64,000 bases of DNA. Source: Parvibaculum sp045863935. Its GTDB lineage: Bacteria; Pseudomonadota; Alphaproteobacteria; Parvibaculales; Parvibaculaceae. This document shows positions 18,684 through 26,555 of the stretch, piece by piece. Every line of letters starts with the position of its first letter. The stretch's first letter is position 1. Position numbers and translations under genes: made by a program. Under the pieces are notes generated by a model that had not been told where the DNA came from, searched no databases, and was given only the letters and a program-made list of their open reading frames with translations. The stretch covers positions 1-64,000 of the forward strand of contig NZ_BTVP01000011.1 in NCBI RefSeq assembly GCF_045863935.1. Reading direction: 5' to 3'.

Positions 18684-19580
18684 CTAGCGATCCAGAAAGC
18701 GGAGAATGCATTCCACGAGAATTTCGGGGGCATCTTCCTGAATGAAATGATTGGCGTGCTCGATGACGAAATGGTCCTGACCCTTGGCGCCGGGAATGGC
18801 TGCCTGCGCCCGCTTGTCCCATCCCTGGGAGACGGGATCGAGCGCACCGAAGATCGTCAGGAACGGCTTGTCGAAGGTCTTGAGCTTCTCCCATGCCTTC
18901 CTGTTGAGCGGCGCACCGGGATTGTCGGTCTGAACCGCGATCAGAAGCGGAAACTTGATGATGCCGGCCTCGTACTCGGACGAAGGAAACGGTGCGAGAT
19001 AGGCTTGCTTCTCGGCTTCGCTCAACTGATGGGTCATGCCGGGTTGCAGCATGTCCCATGGGAAGTGAGTGGCGTCGCGCATCATACCGACCCACATCTT
19101 CATGAAGTCGCTCTCGCCTTCACCAAGCGGAAGACCCGTGTTCGAAGCGATGACGCGCGTAAACCTCTCCGGGAACTCGGACACGAGATAGAGCCCGATC
19201 GTGCCACCCCAGTCCTGGCAGAAAAGCGTGATGTCTTCGAGGTCGTTCGCGACGAGCCACTTGGACATCCAGTCGTAATGCCTCGCCAGCGTGTAGTCTT
19301 GCCGCGCCGCCGGCTTATCGGATCGCCCGCATCCGACGAGATCTACGGCGATAACGCGTCGCCCGGATTTCGCAAGCGCAGGCACCATCTTTCGGTAGAG
19401 AAATGCCCATGTCGGATTGCCGTGCATCAACAGGATGGGCGCTGCATCGGCGGGCCCCTCTTCAATGTGGTGAATCCGGATGGGTGTGCCGTCTTCGTCG
19501 CGAATTTCCGTGTAATGCGGTTCGAAGTTGTAGTCGGGAAGATTTTCGAACCTCTCATCCGGTGTGCGAAGGACTTTCAT
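18684..19580 (-). CDS. Haloalkane dehalogenase-type alpha/beta hydrolase (HLD-I)
   Basis: The 298-residue hydrolase resembles DhlA/DhmA proteins from its first residues (LRTPDERFENLPDY). It has the oxyanion segment HGNPTW and the nucleophile elbow FCQDWGG (Asp123, with Trp124 as the halide-stabilizing Trp in DhlA). The acid is Asp248 in GALDP and the base is His278 in ANHFIQED. A second halide Trp could be Trp175. These fit hydrolytic dehalogenation of haloalkanes, but the natural substrate is unknown. The ATG at 19580 has GAGGAG upstream. The two unknown membrane-protein genes at 18212 and 19603 flank it on the same strand. Confidence 0.8.
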   Translation of the reverse strand: MKVLRTPDERFENLPDYNFEPHYTEIRDEDGTPIRIHHIEEGPADAAPILLMHGNPTWAFLYRKMVPALAKSGRRVIAVDLVGCGRSDKPAARQDYTLARHYDWMSKWLVANDLEDITLFCQDWGGTIGLYLVSEFPERFTRVIASNTGLPLGEGESDFMKMWVGMMRDATHFPWDMLQPGMTHQLSEAEKQAYLAPFPSSEYEAGIIKFPLLIAVQTDNPGAPLNRKAWEKLKTFDKPFLTIFGALDPVSQGWDKRAQAAIPGAKGQDHFVIEHANHFIQEDAPEILVECILRFLDR

Positions 19581-19602
19581 TTCCTGCTCCTCGGACTTTT
19601 GT

Positions 19603-20244
19603 TCAACTGGTGGAAAGAAGGATGACGCTCTGACCGAGCGCCGCCGCAAGCGCGAGCACGAGAGGAACCCAGAGCATCGGACCTGGATAGGCCCTGAGCA
19701 CGATGCGCGTTGGAAACGAGAACGTCTCGGCGGTTGCCGCAAACTTGAAGGCGTGAGCGGGTCCGAAACGCGGGTCCACGACGAGCTCGATCATGTCGCG
19801 CCGGCTGCGGTAGCGCATGAAGCCGACAATGGTCCAACCGGGATCGGGCGCAACACGCCACGCATCGAAATAACCGCCAACCTTTCGCGCCACGATCGCC
19901 GGATGTCCTCCTCGTGCGAGAAGCGCGCGCAAGAAGACTTTGGTGTAGCGGTTGAGCAGGACCGAACCGGACACCAGCTCGCCTGTCTCAGGATCGGGAA
20001 CAGGACCGGGCTCGATCTTCACGAGGTTGAGCATGACGAACTCGCGCCCGTCGTCGGCCTCGAGAAAACGGCGCATCGTCTCGACGTCGTTGCGCTCATC
20101 GCCGTGAATGGATTGCATTTTGGCGAGATAGCTCTGTATCTCGTCAGGGCGCAGAGGCCCGTGCCAATTGCGGTACCAGCCGAAGAAAACCACGCCAGCG
20201 GCAAACGCTAGGCCCCAGACCCAGATCCCGGATTCGTAAAGCAC
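19603..20244 (-). CDS. Membrane-anchored DUF1330-like protein
   Basis: The 213-residue protein has a hydrophobic helix at each end (residues about 8–24 and 190–210). Between them is a soluble ferredoxin-like core resembling DUF1330 proteins (REFVMLNLVK … GYFDAW … WTIVGFMRYRSRRDMIELVVDPRF). The GTG start at 20244 is supported by GGGGGAGG seven bases upstream. It precedes the dehalogenase-type gene by 22 bp and may be co-transcribed. Function is unknown. Confidence 0.65.
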   Translation of the reverse strand: MLYESGIWVWGLAFAAGVVFFGWYRNWHGPLRPDEIQSYLAKMQSIHGDERNDVETMRRFLEADDGREFVMLNLVKIEPGPVPDPETGELVSGSVLLNRYTKVFLRALLARGGHPAIVARKVGGYFDAWRVAPDPGWTIVGFMRYRSRRDMIELVVDPRFGPAHAFKFAATAETFSFPTRIVLRAYPGPMLWVPLVLALAAALGQSVILLSTS

Positions 20245-20284
20245 CTCGTCACCTCCCCCGCATCGTTGTAGCGGCGGAGATTAA

Positions 20285-20303
20285 TTGACACGCAAAATGT
20301 CAA
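20285..20303. promoter_or_regulatory. TTGACA–TGTCAA inverted repeat
   Basis: TTGACA, 7 bases, TGTCAA form a perfect 6-bp inverted repeat in an AT-rich patch. The patch is 40 bp upstream of the minus-strand gene starting at 20244. Read on the minus strand, TTGACA could be a -35 element, so the repeat may be an operator. Pattern only. Confidence 0.3.
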
Positions 20304-20370
20304 AAATATCAACAAGACAAAATCGGCGCCTGCGGTGTCTGACGCACTGCCCTGAACGGTGGATATGAGG

Positions 20371-20460
20371 TGGCGGATGGGGTGGGATTCGAACCCACGG
20401 TGGGCGTTAACCCACGCCGGTTTTCAAGACCGGTGCCTTAAACCACTCGGCCACCCATCC
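20371..20460 (-). tRNA. tRNA-Ser (anticodon TGA)
   Basis: The minus strand folds as a class II tRNA. The acceptor stem GGATGGG pairs with CCCATCC, the discriminator is G, and CCA is encoded. The D arm is GGCCGAGTGGTTTAAGGC. The anticodon stem-loop is CCGGT-CTTGAAA-ACCGG with TGA at 20424–20426. A long variable arm (CGTGGGTTAACGCCCACG) and the T arm GTGGGTTCGAATCCCAC follow. It reads UCA and other UCN serine codons. Confidence 0.97.
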
Positions 20461-20526
20461 AGTTCCTTGGTTATCCTTTGAGAAGCCGTTTCTCAACCGG
20501 GAATTGTTGCGAAGGCCGGAAAGATG

Positions 20527-20943
20527 TCAGCGGCCGATCTTGAACGTGGCGCTTCCCCTCGCAACCAGCTCTCCGCTTTCGTTGCGCAGCTCCCCTTCGG
20601 CAAACGCAATCGATCTGCCGCGATGGCGGACCCACCCCTCTCCGATCAGCTTGCCCTTGTCGGCACGCCCAACGAAGCTCGTTTTCAGTTCAAGAGTGAC
20701 TTGCGGCGTGCCCGGCACCTCATGCGTGAGCCTTACCGCATGACCGCACAATCCGTCGAGCATGGCAGACAGAAAGCCGCCAAAGATGCGTCCGCCGCGA
20801 TTGACGAAGGCGTCGCCGGCCTCGAACGAGGCGCGGATGTAGCCCCGCGCGGGATCCTTTTCGAGCACCTTCTTGCCGAGCGTCACGGCCGCGGGCGATT
20901 CCCAATCCGGATCGAGCGTGGGATTGTCTGCCGCTTCGCTCAT
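20527..20943 (-). CDS. PaaI-type hotdog-fold thioesterase
   Basis: The 138-residue hotdog protein has the PaaI/YdiI landmark FVNRGGRIFGGFLSAMLDGLCGHA (Gly-Gly loop and the long helix with an Asp) and the strands TLELKTSFVGRADKG and GEGWVRHRGRSIAFAEGEL. It probably hydrolyses acyl-CoA thioesters in the cytoplasm. The ATG at 20943 follows AAGGAG. The substrate is unknown; the many acyl-CoA genes in the window make a lipid-derived thioester plausible. Confidence 0.85.
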   Translation of the reverse strand: MSEAADNPTLDPDWESPAAVTLGKKVLEKDPARGYIRASFEAGDAFVNRGGRIFGGFLSAMLDGLCGHAVRLTHEVPGTPQVTLELKTSFVGRADKGKLIGEGWVRHRGRSIAFAEGELRNESGELVARGSATFKIGR

Positions 20944-20991
20944 GCTTCTTTCTCCTTTTACTCATCCGCCGGGGTCGACCCCACTGGACGT

Positions 20992-21414
20992 TCAGGAGGT
21001 CGGATTGGGGAACGGCGGCACGAATGTCTTTTTGAAGCGCTCCTTGCAGGCGGCGTGTTCCGCAGAAAGGAGTTCATATCCCTCCGCGGTGCATGCCTTG
21101 TCCGCGCGATACTCGGCGACACCGTTGTTGGTGCAGCCGCGAAGGTCGGGGTCCCACAGGAAGACACAAACCATGGGAATATAGCGTTCATTGCACGGAA
21201 GTTCGCGAATGTATTTCTGCTGCTCCGGTGTCCGCCGGTTCCACCAGGCGATGCCGTCTGCCGGTCGGGTCCCGTTCGTCTCGCTATTGATGCAATCGGG
21301 AATATCCGACGAGCCTTGTGCGTCCGAGCCTTGTGCCGCGGCACTCTCGGTGTAAGAGCCTGCGATGCAAAGGCCAAGACCCAGCAGCAGGCAGACCTGA
21401 ACCAGAATTTTCAT
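20992..21414 (-). CDS. Cysteine-rich secreted protein, tandem copy 2
   Basis: The 140-residue product has a signal peptide (MKILVQVCLLLGLGL…, cleavage near AAAQ). Six cysteines follow in the mature part: IPDCIN, LPCNERY, MVCVF, RGCTN, KACT and AACKE. It ends KKTFVPPFPNPTS. It is a clear paralogue of the next gene upstream (21430–21825), with the same cysteines and near-identical core ERYIPMVCVFLWDPDLRGC. The even number of cysteines suggests three disulfides in the periplasm or outside. No known family recognized. Confidence 0.75.
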   Translation of the reverse strand: MKILVQVCLLLGLGLCIAGSYTESAAAQGSDAQGSSDIPDCINSETNGTRPADGIAWWNRRTPEQQKYIRELPCNERYIPMVCVFLWDPDLRGCTNNGVAEYRADKACTAEGYELLSAEHAACKERFKKTFVPPFPNPTS

Positions 21415-21429
21415 AATTCACCTGCCTGA

Positions 21430-21825
21430 TCAGGACGAGGCTGGGAACGGCGGCACGAATGTCTTTTTGAAATCTTCCTTGCAGGCGGCATGCTCCGCGG
21501 AAAGCAACTCGTACCCCTTCTTGCTGCATGCCTTATCCGCACGATATTCCGCGACGCCCCGGTTAGTGCAGCCCCGCATGTCGGGATCCCACAGAAAGAC
21601 GCAGACCATCGGAATATATCGCTCCTCGCACGGAAGCTCGCTGATGTACTTTTTCTCCTCCGCAGAGCGCCGTCCCCACCAGGCTGCCGTCGCCTGAGGA
21701 TTCCCGCTTTTGTCGGAGTCGATGCATTCCGGAACGCCCTGCGCCCGCACCTCACCCGCACCGGCAAGCGAAAGACCGGCGACCGCCAAGCCGAGAGTCA
21801 GACAGAACTGGACAAGAATTTTCAT
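21430..21825 (-). CDS. Cysteine-rich secreted protein, tandem copy 1
   Basis: The 131-residue product has a signal peptide ending near VRAQ. The same six-cysteine layout as its neighbour follows (VPECID, LPCEERY, MVCVF, RGCTN, KACS, AACKE) and it ends KKTFVPPFPASS. The ATG at 21825 follows GGGAGGA. It lies 15 bp before the second copy, so both are probably one transcript. Conserved segments are EYRADKAC and ELLSAEHAAC. Function is unknown. Confidence 0.75.
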   Translation of the reverse strand: MKILVQFCLTLGLAVAGLSLAGAGEVRAQGVPECIDSDKSGNPQATAAWWGRRSAEEKKYISELPCEERYIPMVCVFLWDPDMRGCTNRGVAEYRADKACSKKGYELLSAEHAACKEDFKKTFVPPFPASS

Positions 21826-21962
21826 GATGCGTCCTCCCACGCTAGCCCCCCAACTAGTAACTCATCTTTACGAGATTGACAGATTTCGATCAATCCGCAA
21901 GGGGACGCAGGAGAATTGCGCCGATCCCGTCAAAAAGACCGGGACCGGCGCTGTGCGGTCGT

Positions 21963-22580
21963 TCAGGCGCTTGCTGCGGCGGAAGGACGAGATTTCATCC
22001 GCTCGAACCAGGCGCCGATATTCTTCAGTTCGGGGTTGAGCGGCTGCCCGACGGCGGTGCCGAAATCGAGGAAGCCGAACAACAGGATATCGGCGAGCGT
22101 TATCCGCTTTCCGGCCAGATAGTCCTTTCCAGCCATCAGTTTGTCGAACCAGGCGAGCTTGTCCTGGGCAATCGCCTTGAGGCCGTCGGCCGCCTCGGGA
22201 AGACAGCGCATCCGGTCCTTGAACATCGGAAGTCCCTCGGAAAAACGGAAACCGTTCGCCAGCGGCTCACAGACGTTCAGGTCGACGCGGCGCGTCCACA
22301 TGCGAGTCTCGGCGCGCTCCTCCGGCGTCGTGCCGATCAGCGATCCGCCCGGAAACTTTTCGTCCAGATACTCGCAAATCGCGGTGATTTCGGAGAGATA
22401 GCTGCCGTCATCGAGCTCGAGCGAAGGTGACTGACCTGCCGGGTTCTTTGCGAGGTAGGGCTCCTTCCGATTTTCGGCCTGCATGATGTCGACTTCCACG
22501 AAAGGAAGCTCGATGCCCTTCTCGCTCATGAACATTTTCACGACGCGAGGATTTGGACCGATCGAATTGTAGAATTTCAT
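21963..22580 (-). CDS. Glutathione S-transferase family protein
   Basis: The 205-residue protein has an N-terminal thioredoxin-like domain (MKFYNSIGPNPRVVKMFMSE; NPAGQSPSLELDDGSYLSEI, the cis-Pro and Glu/Ser glutathione site). An all-helical C-terminal domain follows (KRITLADILLFGFLDFG, the conserved N-capping Asp). Ser6 or Asn9 could be the thiol-activating residue. It probably conjugates or reduces electrophiles in the cytoplasm. The ATG at 22580 follows AGGGAGA. Confidence 0.88.
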   Translation of the reverse strand: MKFYNSIGPNPRVVKMFMSEKGIELPFVEVDIMQAENRKEPYLAKNPAGQSPSLELDDGSYLSEITAICEYLDEKFPGGSLIGTTPEERAETRMWTRRVDLNVCEPLANGFRFSEGLPMFKDRMRCLPEAADGLKAIAQDKLAWFDKLMAGKDYLAGKRITLADILLFGFLDFGTAVGQPLNPELKNIGAWFERMKSRPSAAASA

Positions 22581-22747
22581 TGTGATGTCTCCCTGTGATC
22601 CGGTGTCTTCATGTTGCCGGTATGGCTTCATGATTAGCCGAATGTGCCGGGATACGCCACATTCCGTGCCTTTTTCTGCCTTGGCGATCCTGCGCCGCAT
22701 GTTTATCTAGGCACAACCCGGCGGCAGACCGGGAACAGGGAGGCGGC

Positions 22748-24028
22748 ATGAGCGCACATCATGAGGCGGCAGGACGAGACGAACCGGGCGGAAGTTTTTT
22801 CTACGGCTGGCTTGTTGTGGCGGCGGTGATGGTCGTCATGACCGTCACGGCGGGTCTCGGCTTTTACAATCTGTCCGTGTACCTGAAGGCCTTCATAGCA
22901 GAACGGGGTTTCTCCGTTTCGGCGACATCCGGTGCAACGGCCTGCTTCTTCGTGGCTTCCGGTTTTACCGGCCTTGCCGTCGCGGCGCTCATCGACAGAT
23001 ACGATCCGCGCTGGGTCATCACTGGTGGAGCGATCCTGAGCGCTATTGCGACATTCGGCGCGGGATATGTCACGGAACTCTGGCAGCTCTATGCTTTTTA
23101 TGTGCTCTTCGGCATCGGTTATGCGGGTGCCGCGCTCATTCCGGGCACCACGCTCGTTGCCAGATGGTTCGTACGCAGACGGTCGATTGCGCTCTCCATT
23201 GCATCGACCGGCCTTTCGTTAGGCGGCATTCTGCTGACGCCCGTGTCCGCGAGCATGATCGAGCATTTGGGAATCGAGGGCGCGACGCCATGGCTCGCGG
23301 CGGGCTTCCTGCTCGGCGTGATACCTGTTTCATGGATACTGATCCGCCCTTCCCCGCAAGCCATGGGACTCGGCCCCGACGGCGATCCTGTTCTGCGCGA
23401 CGAGAGCGGTGCACCGCTCCCCGCCGACGGAATTGACTTCGAGAGCGCAACCCGGAGCCGCTTTTTCATTTTCACGACTTCGGCATTTATTTTCGCAATG
23501 ATGGCGCAGGTCGGCGTCATCGCCCATCTGTTCCGTCTTGTTTCGACGCGCAGCGGCAGCAACGACGCGGCGGCACTCGCCGTCGCGACCATGGCGACGG
23601 CAAGCATTGTCGGCAGGCTTCTGGGCGGTTGGGGCCTCACCTACATGTCATCGCGGCATTTCGTTTTCGGGCTCACACTTGTCCAGGGGGTGGCGCTCGC
23701 GCTCTATGCGTCGGTGGAAAGTTCCCAGGCTCTGCTCGCGACGACCGTTCTGTTCGGTGTGACGGTGGGCAACCTCCTCATGATGCAGCCGCTTTTGCTT
23801 GCGGAAGCTTTTGGGCTCAAGGCCTATGGCCGCATCTTTTCTTTCAACCAGCTGTTCATGACGCTTGGCGTGGCGACGGGGCCCGCGGCCATCGGATTCC
23901 TCTACGAATGGCTGGGCGGCTACGACGTCGCCTTTCTCGTGATGGCTGCTGCCTCCTGCCTCGCGTTTTTCCTCACTCTGGCGGCAGGGCCGGTGGATGC
24001 CTTGCTGCGGGCGCGCCGGAGCACATGA
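22748..24028 (+). CDS. MFS transporter (OFA/monocarboxylate-like), tandem copy 1
   Basis: The 426-residue carrier has 12 predicted membrane segments. The N-terminal signature is FFYGWLVVAAVMVVMTVTAG and the loop 2–3 motif is DRYDPRWVITGGAIL. It belongs to the OFA/MCT-like group that carries carboxylates. It is a paralogue of the next gene with matching segments (FYNLSVYLKAFIAERGFSVSATS). No metabolic gene is coupled to it, so the substrate is open. Confidence 0.85.
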   Translation: MSAHHEAAGRDEPGGSFFYGWLVVAAVMVVMTVTAGLGFYNLSVYLKAFIAERGFSVSATSGATACFFVASGFTGLAVAALIDRYDPRWVITGGAILSAIATFGAGYVTELWQLYAFYVLFGIGYAGAALIPGTTLVARWFVRRRSIALSIASTGLSLGGILLTPVSASMIEHLGIEGATPWLAAGFLLGVIPVSWILIRPSPQAMGLGPDGDPVLRDESGAPLPADGIDFESATRSRFFIFTTSAFIFAMMAQVGVIAHLFRLVSTRSGSNDAAALAVATMATASIVGRLLGGWGLTYMSSRHFVFGLTLVQGVALALYASVESSQALLATTVLFGVTVGNLLMMQPLLLAEAFGLKAYGRIFSFNQLFMTLGVATGPAAIGFLYEWLGGYDVAFLVMAAASCLAFFLTLAAGPVDALLRARRST

Positions 24029-24140
24029 ACATAATCACCGGTAAAGCGCGGCTCTGGAAAATCTGCTTGGGTGCCTTGGCCGAAAGGGCTATCTAGGTCC
24101 CATTGAGCCATTCAACGAACTGTCTGTCGGAGCCCTGAAA

Positions 24141-25433
24141 ATGGATGCTGGCCCGGAGCCAGAAAGCCCGCGCGCTCCGGCTCGCGGCCCGATCTTCTAC
24201 GGCTGGTATATCGTCGGCACGGTCTTCGTCATCCATACCGTGTCCTGCGGATTGATCTTCTACAATCTGTCGATCTTCCTGAAGGCTTTCGTCGCGGAAG
24301 CAGGCTTCTCCGTATCCGCAACGTCCAACGCAACCGCTCTCTTCTTCATTTCGTCCGGATTTGCCGGCCTTGCCGTTGGCTGGCTGCTGGACCGGTACGA
24401 CCCTCGCTGGATCGTGACCTTCGGTGCGCTTCTCTCGGCCGCCGTCCTCGCAACCGCAGGTCATGTCGGCGAGCTGTGGCAGCTATATGGCTTCTACGCG
24501 CTTTTTGGGATTGGCAATGCCGCCGTCGCTGTCATCCCGGGCATGACAATCGTTGCGCGCTGGTTCACAAGGCAGAGGTCGAAGGCAATAGCCTATGCGT
24601 CGACCGGGCTTTCGCTCGGCGGCATCGTCTTTACGCCGATTTCCGCAACACTGGTTGAAAGATACGGTCTCGGTGAAGCCGCGTACTGGCTGGCAATCGT
24701 TCTCGTGCTCGGCGTCGTACCGATTGCACTGATCATGCTGCGCCGGAGCCCCGAGGCGATCGGTCTCGCACCGGACGGCGATCCGCCGCAGCGCAAGGCG
24801 GATGGCAGCATCATGCCGCCTGACGGCGTTGCTTTCGAGGCCGCGCTCCGCAGCCGCTTCTTCATTCTCTGCACGACTGCCTTTGTGTTCTCCATGATGG
24901 CGCAGGTCGGCTCTCTGGCACATCAGTTCCGCCTCGTGGCAACGCGCACCGGCGATGATCATGTCGCGGCCCTCGCCGTCTCGATCATGGCGGCCTCAAG
25001 TATCGCCGGGCGCCTCATCGGCGGCTCGCTCCTTTCGCGCATCGCATCGAAGCACTATCTCTATGCCATCTATGTGCTGCAGGGTGTTTCCTTCCTCGCC
25101 TTCGCCTTCGCAGAAGGCGTTGTGGCGCTTTTCATCGTCTCCGCGATGTTCGGGGCGACGGTCGGCAACATGCAGATGATGCAACCGCTGATCATGGCCG
25201 AAGCATTCGGATTGAAGGCCTACGCGCGGATCCTTTCCGTGGCGCAGATGATTACGACCTGCGCGAATGCGGCAGGTCCTGCCCTGCTCGGCTTCCTCTA
25301 CGCAACGACAGGTGGCTATCAGATGTCATATCTCGCGATCACGGTGTCGTCGGTGTTGGGGTTCGCGAGCCTCTATGCCGCGGGGCCGGTCAGGGCGCTG
25401 ATCGACGCGGAGGAGAAGGACCTACGTCCCTGA
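24141..25433 (+). CDS. MFS transporter (OFA/monocarboxylate-like), tandem copy 2
   Basis: The 430-residue, 12-segment carrier is paralogous to the preceding gene (FYNLSIFLKAFVAEAGFSVSATS; DRYDPRWIVTFGALL; MMQPLIMAEAFGLKAYARI). The gap between the two is 112 bp. The following gene (CoA-ester lyase) starts 72 bp downstream, so the two carriers could import organic acids for it; this is an inference from position. The duplicated pair may have diverged in substrate. Confidence 0.85.
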   Translation: MDAGPEPESPRAPARGPIFYGWYIVGTVFVIHTVSCGLIFYNLSIFLKAFVAEAGFSVSATSNATALFFISSGFAGLAVGWLLDRYDPRWIVTFGALLSAAVLATAGHVGELWQLYGFYALFGIGNAAVAVIPGMTIVARWFTRQRSKAIAYASTGLSLGGIVFTPISATLVERYGLGEAAYWLAIVLVLGVVPIALIMLRRSPEAIGLAPDGDPPQRKADGSIMPPDGVAFEAALRSRFFILCTTAFVFSMMAQVGSLAHQFRLVATRTGDDHVAALAVSIMAASSIAGRLIGGSLLSRIASKHYLYAIYVLQGVSFLAFAFAEGVVALFIVSAMFGATVGNMQMMQPLIMAEAFGLKAYARILSVAQMITTCANAAGPALLGFLYATTGGYQMSYLAITVSSVLGFASLYAAGPVRALIDAEEKDLRP

Positions 25434-25505
25434 AATGGCTCATGGATTTCATGTTGCACCGCCGCTAGACTGCGCCCCACCCTCACTTATCCCTCACGGA
25501 TTGTC

Positions 25506-26549
25506 ATGAAACTGCCATCGAACTTTTACAAACCGCTCGCGATCGGCGCTCCGGACCCCTATCGAGAACTCCCGGTGGCTCTCGAACGGATGATCCACTT
25601 TTTCCCCGGCCATAACGAAAAGGTCCGGGCGCGGGTCGGCGACATGATCCCGCAGGTGGACGTGCTGCTCGGCAACCTCGAGGACGCGATCCCGGCCGAC
25701 CAGAAGGAGGCCGCGCGCAGGGGCGTGATCGAGGTTGGCAAGGCGCATGAATTCGGTTCGACGGGATTCTGGGTGCGGATCAATCCTCTCAATAGCCCGT
25801 GGATGCTCGACGACGTCATGGAACTCGTGGCCGAGATCGGCGACAAGCTCGACGTCATCATGCTGCCCAAGGTGGAAGGCGCCTGGGACATCCACTATCT
25901 CGACCAGCTTCTCGCCCAGCTCGAAGCCAGGCATGGGCTCAAGAAGCCGCTCCTCATCCATGCGATCCTCGAAACGGCGCAGGGCGTGAAGAATGTCGAG
26001 GATATTGCCAGCGCATCGCCGCGCATGCACGGCATGAGCCTCGGGCCTGCCGACCTCGCGGCGTCGCGCAAGATGAAGACCACCCGTGTCGGCGGCGGCC
26101 ATCCCTTCTACCGCGTGCTCGAAGACCCCAGGGAAGACGGCAGCCCGCGCGTCGCCGCACAGCAGGATCTCTGGCATTACACCTTTGCCAAGATGGTCGA
26201 TGCCTGCGTCGCTAACGACATCAGGCCCTTCTACGGTCCCTTTGGCGACATTCAGGATCTGGATGCCTGCGAGCAACAGTTCCGCAATGCGTTCCTGATG
26301 GGATGCGTCGGCGCCTGGTCGCTGCACCCGAACCAGATCGCAATTGCCAAGCGCGTCTTCAGTCCCGATGCGGATGAAGTGATCTTCGCCAGGAAAATCC
26401 TCGACGCCATGCCGGATGGCACCGGCGTCGCCATGATCGACGGCAAGATGCAGGACGACGCCACCTGGAAACAGGCGAAGGTGATTGTAGACCTGGCGAG
26501 GAAGGTTGCGGAAAAAGATCCCGACCTCGCCAAGGCCTACGGCTTCTGA
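25506..26549 (+). CDS. HpcH/HpaI aldolase family CoA-ester lyase
   Basis: The 347-residue TIM-barrel protein belongs to the citrate-lyase-beta/malyl-CoA lyase group. Features are LLGNLEDAIP (metal-binding Glu-Asp), a conserved Arg (FWVRINPLN), VIMLPKVEGAWDI (metal-binding Glu), HAILETAQGVKNVEDIA, and SLHPNQI. Such enzymes cleave or form malyl-, citramalyl- or methylmalyl-CoA with Mg. It lacks neighbours of the ethylmalonyl-CoA pathway, so the exact substrate is open. It is convergent with the OYE gene (6-base gap). Confidence 0.85.
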   Translation: MKLPSNFYKPLAIGAPDPYRELPVALERMIHFFPGHNEKVRARVGDMIPQVDVLLGNLEDAIPADQKEAARRGVIEVGKAHEFGSTGFWVRINPLNSPWMLDDVMELVAEIGDKLDVIMLPKVEGAWDIHYLDQLLAQLEARHGLKKPLLIHAILETAQGVKNVEDIASASPRMHGMSLGPADLAASRKMKTTRVGGGHPFYRVLEDPREDGSPRVAAQQDLWHYTFAKMVDACVANDIRPFYGPFGDIQDLDACEQQFRNAFLMGCVGAWSLHPNQIAIAKRVFSPDADEVIFARKILDAMPDGTGVAMIDGKMQDDATWKQAKVIVDLARKVAEKDPDLAKAYGF

Positions 26550-26555
26550 TCTGCC

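Noticed and set aside
20285..20312. Plus-strand promoter TTGACA–16–TATCAA
   Set aside because: No plus-strand gene follows; the next feature is a minus-strand tRNA.
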